Part shown: positions 51,676-54,106 of the stretch, piece after piece
Numbering within the stretch: the stretch's first letter is position 1
How the letters are laid out: each line of letters opens with the position of its first letter
Assembly (NCBI GenBank): GCA_944319945.1
Contig: CALUFN010000012.1
Coordinates: 1-54,106 of the forward strand
Direction: 5' to 3'
DNA from: an uncultured Prevotella sp.
Lineage (GTDB): Bacteria > Bacteroidota > Bacteroidia > Bacteroidales > Bacteroidaceae
Length of the DNA: 54,106 nucleotides
Made by a program: the position numbers and the translations under genes
The notes under the pieces: generated by a model
Told to the model about the DNA's origin: nothing
The model's database searches: none
The model's input: only the letters and a program-made list of their open reading frames with translations

Positions 51676-52620
51676 ATGATACAGTATTTTGTGATTTTGC
51701 TTGACGATACGTCCGTGTCATTCTGCCATTACGATAACAAACGTATTGAACGCAGGTTGATGCCTTTGGAAATCTTGAAAGCCGGAATACTTTACGGAAT
51801 GAAAGAAAATCTGAATATACAGTTCGTGTATCCTGATTATGAACTTCCAAAAGAATACGGAGAGGTTATAGAGTCAATAGACCATGTAAAGATAAAACCT
51901 GCAAGCAAGCATGAAGGAGCGGATGTCGTGGTATTTGACGGATTAAAGAATACGTGTAATGTGCAAATAAAGAAAGACGTGTCGTATGTCGTAAGAATGT
52001 CTAAGCGCGAAATATTTGATTCGTATGACTTGGTGATACGTTTGCTGGAAAATACAGGACGACTTAATATCGTGTTGACGGATGTTGAAACATTTACAGA
52101 TGATGATTTCAAGATGTACGATATTGCCCTATCAGAATTATCCAAGAAGATTTGCCAAATGTATGTTGACGGCAAGTCTCCGCAACTTAACATCTTGACA
52201 GATAGGATGATGCTGGGTAAGATGAATAATTGTGGAGCCGGTGACACTACGATCACTTTTGCGCCTGATGGTGGCTTTTATATATGTCCTGCTTTTTATC
52301 TTTGTGACGATGGTTATGCCATTGGGGATATAGCTAATGGATTGGACATAAAAAATGAGCAACTTTATAAGTTAGATCATGCGCCGTTATGTCGTCATTG
52401 TGATGCTTATCAATGTCGGCGTTGTGTATGGCTGAACCGTAAAACAACGCTTGAGGTTAATACGCCTTCACATGAACAATGTGTGATCTCCCATTTGGAA
52501 CGTAACGCTTCTCGTAAACTTCTTATGGAAATAAGGAAACATGGAGAGTTCCTGCCAAATAGTGAAGATATCAGATTAATAAATTATTTAGACCCTTTCG
52601 ATGTAAGGGATAATTTTTAA
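51676..52620 (+). CDS. SPASM-like CXXX-peptide maturase partner without radical SAM motif
   Basis: 314 aa. No CxxxCxxC is present, so it is not a radical SAM enzyme. The C-terminal half has a SPASM-like cysteine set: NNCGAGDTTITFAPDGGFYICPAF, YLCDD, then CRHCDAYQCRRCVW and HEQCVISH, the order seen in SPASM domains. The N-terminal half is of unknown fold. It begins 4 nt after the radical SAM stop, so the pair is surely cotranscribed. I infer a substrate-binding or auxiliary partner. Confidence 0.8.
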   Translation: MIQYFVILLDDTSVSFCHYDNKRIERRLMPLEILKAGILYGMKENLNIQFVYPDYELPKEYGEVIESIDHVKIKPASKHEGADVVVFDGLKNTCNVQIKKDVSYVVRMSKREIFDSYDLVIRLLENTGRLNIVLTDVETFTDDDFKMYDIALSELSKKICQMYVDGKSPQLNILTDRMMLGKMNNCGAGDTTITFAPDGGFYICPAFYLCDDGYAIGDIANGLDIKNEQLYKLDHAPLCRHCDAYQCRRCVWLNRKTTLEVNTPSHEQCVISHLERNASRKLLMEIRKHGEFLPNSEDIRLINYLDPFDVRDNF

Positions 52621-52633
52621 ACGATAAAAAATT

Positions 52634-53041
52634 ATGGATGATAAAAAACATAATGATGAAGCTCTAAGCCGCAGAGATTTCTTTAGGAAAATCAAATCAA
52701 AAGTAATTCCTATATTAGGAACAGTTATTTTGACATCTCCGTTTGTTGCATCGACATCTAAGGCTAAAACACCGTCAGGCTGTTATATGGGGACTTGCAT
52801 GTATTCTTGTTATACGGGGTGTGTAATGTCTTGTGGAGGTACTTGCATGAACGGTTGTTTGCAATCGTGTGTCAATCAATGCGCTATGATGTGTGGAAAC
52901 AGCTGTCAAGGAGGATGTATGGATACATGCGCTTATGGATGTTCTTCGTGTGTCGGAGAATGTAAGGTAGGTTGTGGTAATGGTTGTGCGTCAACTTGTG
53001 TTGCAAATTGTGCAACATATTCGGAAAATAGAACCTATTAG
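52634..53041 (+). CDS. CXXX-repeat precursor peptide 4, Tat signal
   Basis: 135 aa, the longest core: 20 Cys, almost all C-x3-C, with one C-x4-C at the start and one C-x2-C (GCSSC). The leader ALSRRDFFRKIKSKVIPILG is a Tat signal more divergent than in precursors 1-3. The core is rich in Met, Gly and Ser, and Met after Cys recurs (CMYSC, CMNGC, CMDTC). It follows the maturase partner by 13 bp. Confidence 0.85.
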   Translation: MDDKKHNDEALSRRDFFRKIKSKVIPILGTVILTSPFVASTSKAKTPSGCYMGTCMYSCYTGCVMSCGGTCMNGCLQSCVNQCAMMCGNSCQGGCMDTCAYGCSSCVGECKVGCGNGCASTCVANCATYSENRTY

Positions 53042-53104
53042 GTATATAATAAATTTATGTTCAATTTAAAAAGTTGTGCCCGACACGAATAAGGGTATGC
53101 GTAT

Positions 53105-53407
53105 ATGGTTAAGAAAATATTATGTTTGATGTTTGTTGTTACAAATATTTTTGTTTGTGATGCTTTTTCTTGTAAATATCGAAATACGTCAAACAAGTGT
53201 GTTGCCGTGATTGGTGCTCCGAATAATGGTAGTTACATGAAAACAAACAAATCAGTTACAGTCTACACTGAATCAGGACATTGTAAAGGGGCTTATGCGG
53301 TTTATTTGCATAAAGGTAAGAAATATATCGACTTTAATAACACTTGGATTTGTATTCAAGGTAAAAGCCGCTTCGGGTATAACGGTAATTGGTATGTTAT
53401 AAAATGA
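53105..53407 (+). CDS. Secreted four-cysteine protein of the CXXX locus
   Basis: 100 aa. A Sec-type signal (MVKKILCLMFVVTNIFVCDAF) precedes a mature domain of about 78 residues with four Cys (SCKYRN, KCVAV, HCKG, WICI) and many Tyr, Lys and Asn residues, suggestive of a small beta-fold such as an SH3-like domain (inference). It has no twin-arginine motif. Function unknown; an immunity, partner or additional secreted factor is possible. Confidence 0.65.
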   Translation: MVKKILCLMFVVTNIFVCDAFSCKYRNTSNKCVAVIGAPNNGSYMKTNKSVTVYTESGHCKGAYAVYLHKGKKYIDFNNTWICIQGKSRFGYNGNWYVIK

Positions 53408-53476
53408 CGTATAGGTAAGATTTGTTCTTATTTACATTAATGCGTCGATGATAAATCTTCAAATGCAATAACTATT

Positions 53477-53752
53477 ATGTTAAACAAAAAAGTAGGACAG
53501 GTTACTCCTGAGGAATGTTCTGAAATACGACTGTTGTTTGAACGTAGAAACGGGTTAAATGAGTTAGCTAAAATCGTTACCGTCGATAACGATGAGTTGT
53601 ATGAAAAGTTGGTAAAAGATCTTGGTGAAACAAATACAAGGTTCCAGTCTTGGTGGAAACGTATGAGCGATAAATATAAATGGGAAAGTCTTGAAGGAGG
53701 CAATTGGGAGATAAATTTTGAAACATGTGAAATTTATTTGGTAAGGCAATGA
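53477..53752 (+). CDS. CXXX-peptide modification-associated small protein
   Basis: 91 aa, cytoplasmic, no signal. Two helices with an acidic-basic pattern ([30 protein letters not shown]) precede a short beta-rich end ([15 protein letters not shown]). Its position and size match the small protein that accompanies CXXX-repeat radical SAM loci in other Bacteroidetes (recalled, not searched). Its TGA overlaps the tatA ATG, so it is coupled to tatA. A role in leader recognition is inference. Confidence 0.65.
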   Translation: MLNKKVGQVTPEECSEIRLLFERRNGLNELAKIVTVDNDELYEKLVKDLGETNTRFQSWWKRMSDKYKWESLEGGNWEINFETCEIYLVRQ

Positions 53753-54012
53753 TTACGACGATGTTCTTATTTATCGGTACTACCGAACTCTTACTTATCG
53801 GCGGAATAGCTTTGTTGCTTTTCGGAGGTAAGAAACTCCCAGAGATGATGCGAGGATTAGGTCAGGGTGTGAAAGAGTTTAAGAAAGGTGTTAATGACGT
53901 GGATGAGTCAATAAAAGCTAATGTTGAAAATGACGATGAAGCTCGGTCGGATATTGAAAATGTTAGAGGAAAAGAAGATGATCTAAAAACGAAAAATGAA
54001 GAACGGAAATAG
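53749..54012 (+). CDS. tatA: Twin-arginine translocase subunit TatA
   Basis: 87 aa. One membrane helix (about 5-24, [20 protein letters not shown]) with the [23 protein letters not shown] amphipathic helix is the classic TatA form, followed by an acidic, Lys-rich tail. Its ATG overlaps the stop of the preceding gene by 4 nt. Tat signals on the four precursors in this locus make a dedicated export pore likely. tatC is not in the window. Confidence 0.9.
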   Translation: MITTMFLFIGTTELLLIGGIALLLFGGKKLPEMMRGLGQGVKEFKKGVNDVDESIKANVENDDEARSDIENVRGKEDDLKTKNEERK

Positions 54013-54029
54013 TTCAGACTACCTGATGA

Positions 54030-54106
54030 CGACACTGTCCAAAATTTTGTGTAAATGGAAACAGGATTCAGTTATAAGTTTCTCCTTATATCTGGATTCT
54101 GTTTTC
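54030..54106. mobile_element. Possible insertion-sequence end at the window edge
   Basis: GACACTGTCCAAAATTTTGT (54030-54049) resembles terminal inverted repeats I recall for IS256-family elements, and it is followed by a long inverted repeat (54058-54078 against 54085-54106, loop TTTCTC). No transposase is visible because the window ends. The hairpin alone could also serve as a terminator for tatA. Confidence 0.35.

Noticed and set aside
1-54106. tRNA genes
   Set aside because: I saw no cloverleaf with a T-loop GTTCGANTC context outside coding regions, though I could not run a search.

Overview
The window looks like a chromosomal segment of a member of the Bacteroidales, most likely a Prevotellaceae-like gut or oral anaerobe (family level is inference). 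The reasons are the promoters (TTTG, 19-20 bp, TAnnTTTG, the Bacteroidetes primary sigma signature), the near absence of Shine-Dalgarno sites, a complete Rnf operon, the decarboxylating methylmalonyl-CoA module, DUF4270 and DUF4105 proteins, a FeoA-FeoB fusion and many SPII lipoproteins and secreted proteins. I saw no tRNA, rRNA or CRISPR array.

Layout. 0.3-2.3 kb: a secreted GHL10-type glycosidase-like protein and an unknown acidic protein. 2.5-8.3 kb: rseC-rnfBCDGEA, an ion-pumping ferredoxin:NAD+ oxidoreductase, closed by a strong terminator. 8.3-13.5 kb: galE; panC-panD (minus); a half-length GT5 protein and a DUF4270 lipoprotein. 13.5-16.4 kb (minus): methylmalonyl-CoA epimerase, decarboxylase alpha subunit, a 50-residue protein and the biotin carrier. 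16.9-22.2 kb: a TPR protein, then an aromatic amino acid operon (pheA, aminotransferase, DAHP synthase-chorismate mutase, tyrA) behind a Phe/Tyr-rich leader-peptide attenuator. 22.3-24.8 kb: two nucleases around a rhodanese lipoprotein. 25-33.9 kb (minus): an SDR, a divergent UDP-GlcNAc 2-epimerase homologue, an SPFH/NfeD pair, a small periplasmic protein, FeoAB and an ABC ATPase. 34-40 kb (minus): secA, an alkaline-phosphatase-fold protein lacking catalytic motifs, and DUF4105. 40.6-44.9 kb: an outer-membrane protein, an LptC-like lipoprotein and a PpiD/SurA-type isomerase. 45-48 kb (minus): esterase, nucleoside phosphorylase and a PD40 protein.

The most interesting part is the AT-richer block from 48.9 kb to the right edge. 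A consensus promoter and a roughly 280-nt structured leader precede four peptides that combine a twin-arginine signal with 12-20 cysteines spaced C-x3-C. Around them lie a radical SAM/SPASM enzyme, a SPASM-like partner without the radical SAM cysteines, a small unknown cytoplasmic protein, a four-cysteine secreted protein and tatA. I read this as a CXXX-repeat RiPP system whose matured products leave through the Tat pore. The parts resemble families predicted computationally, but I know of no characterised product.

Across the window, intergenic spaces carry two repeat classes: arrays of a 15-bp near-palindrome (RAAAGGTTGCCTTTT type) spaced exactly 22 bp, usually four units per array, and long inverted repeats built of short words (such as GAATTAAGAGTTGAG) at gene ends.
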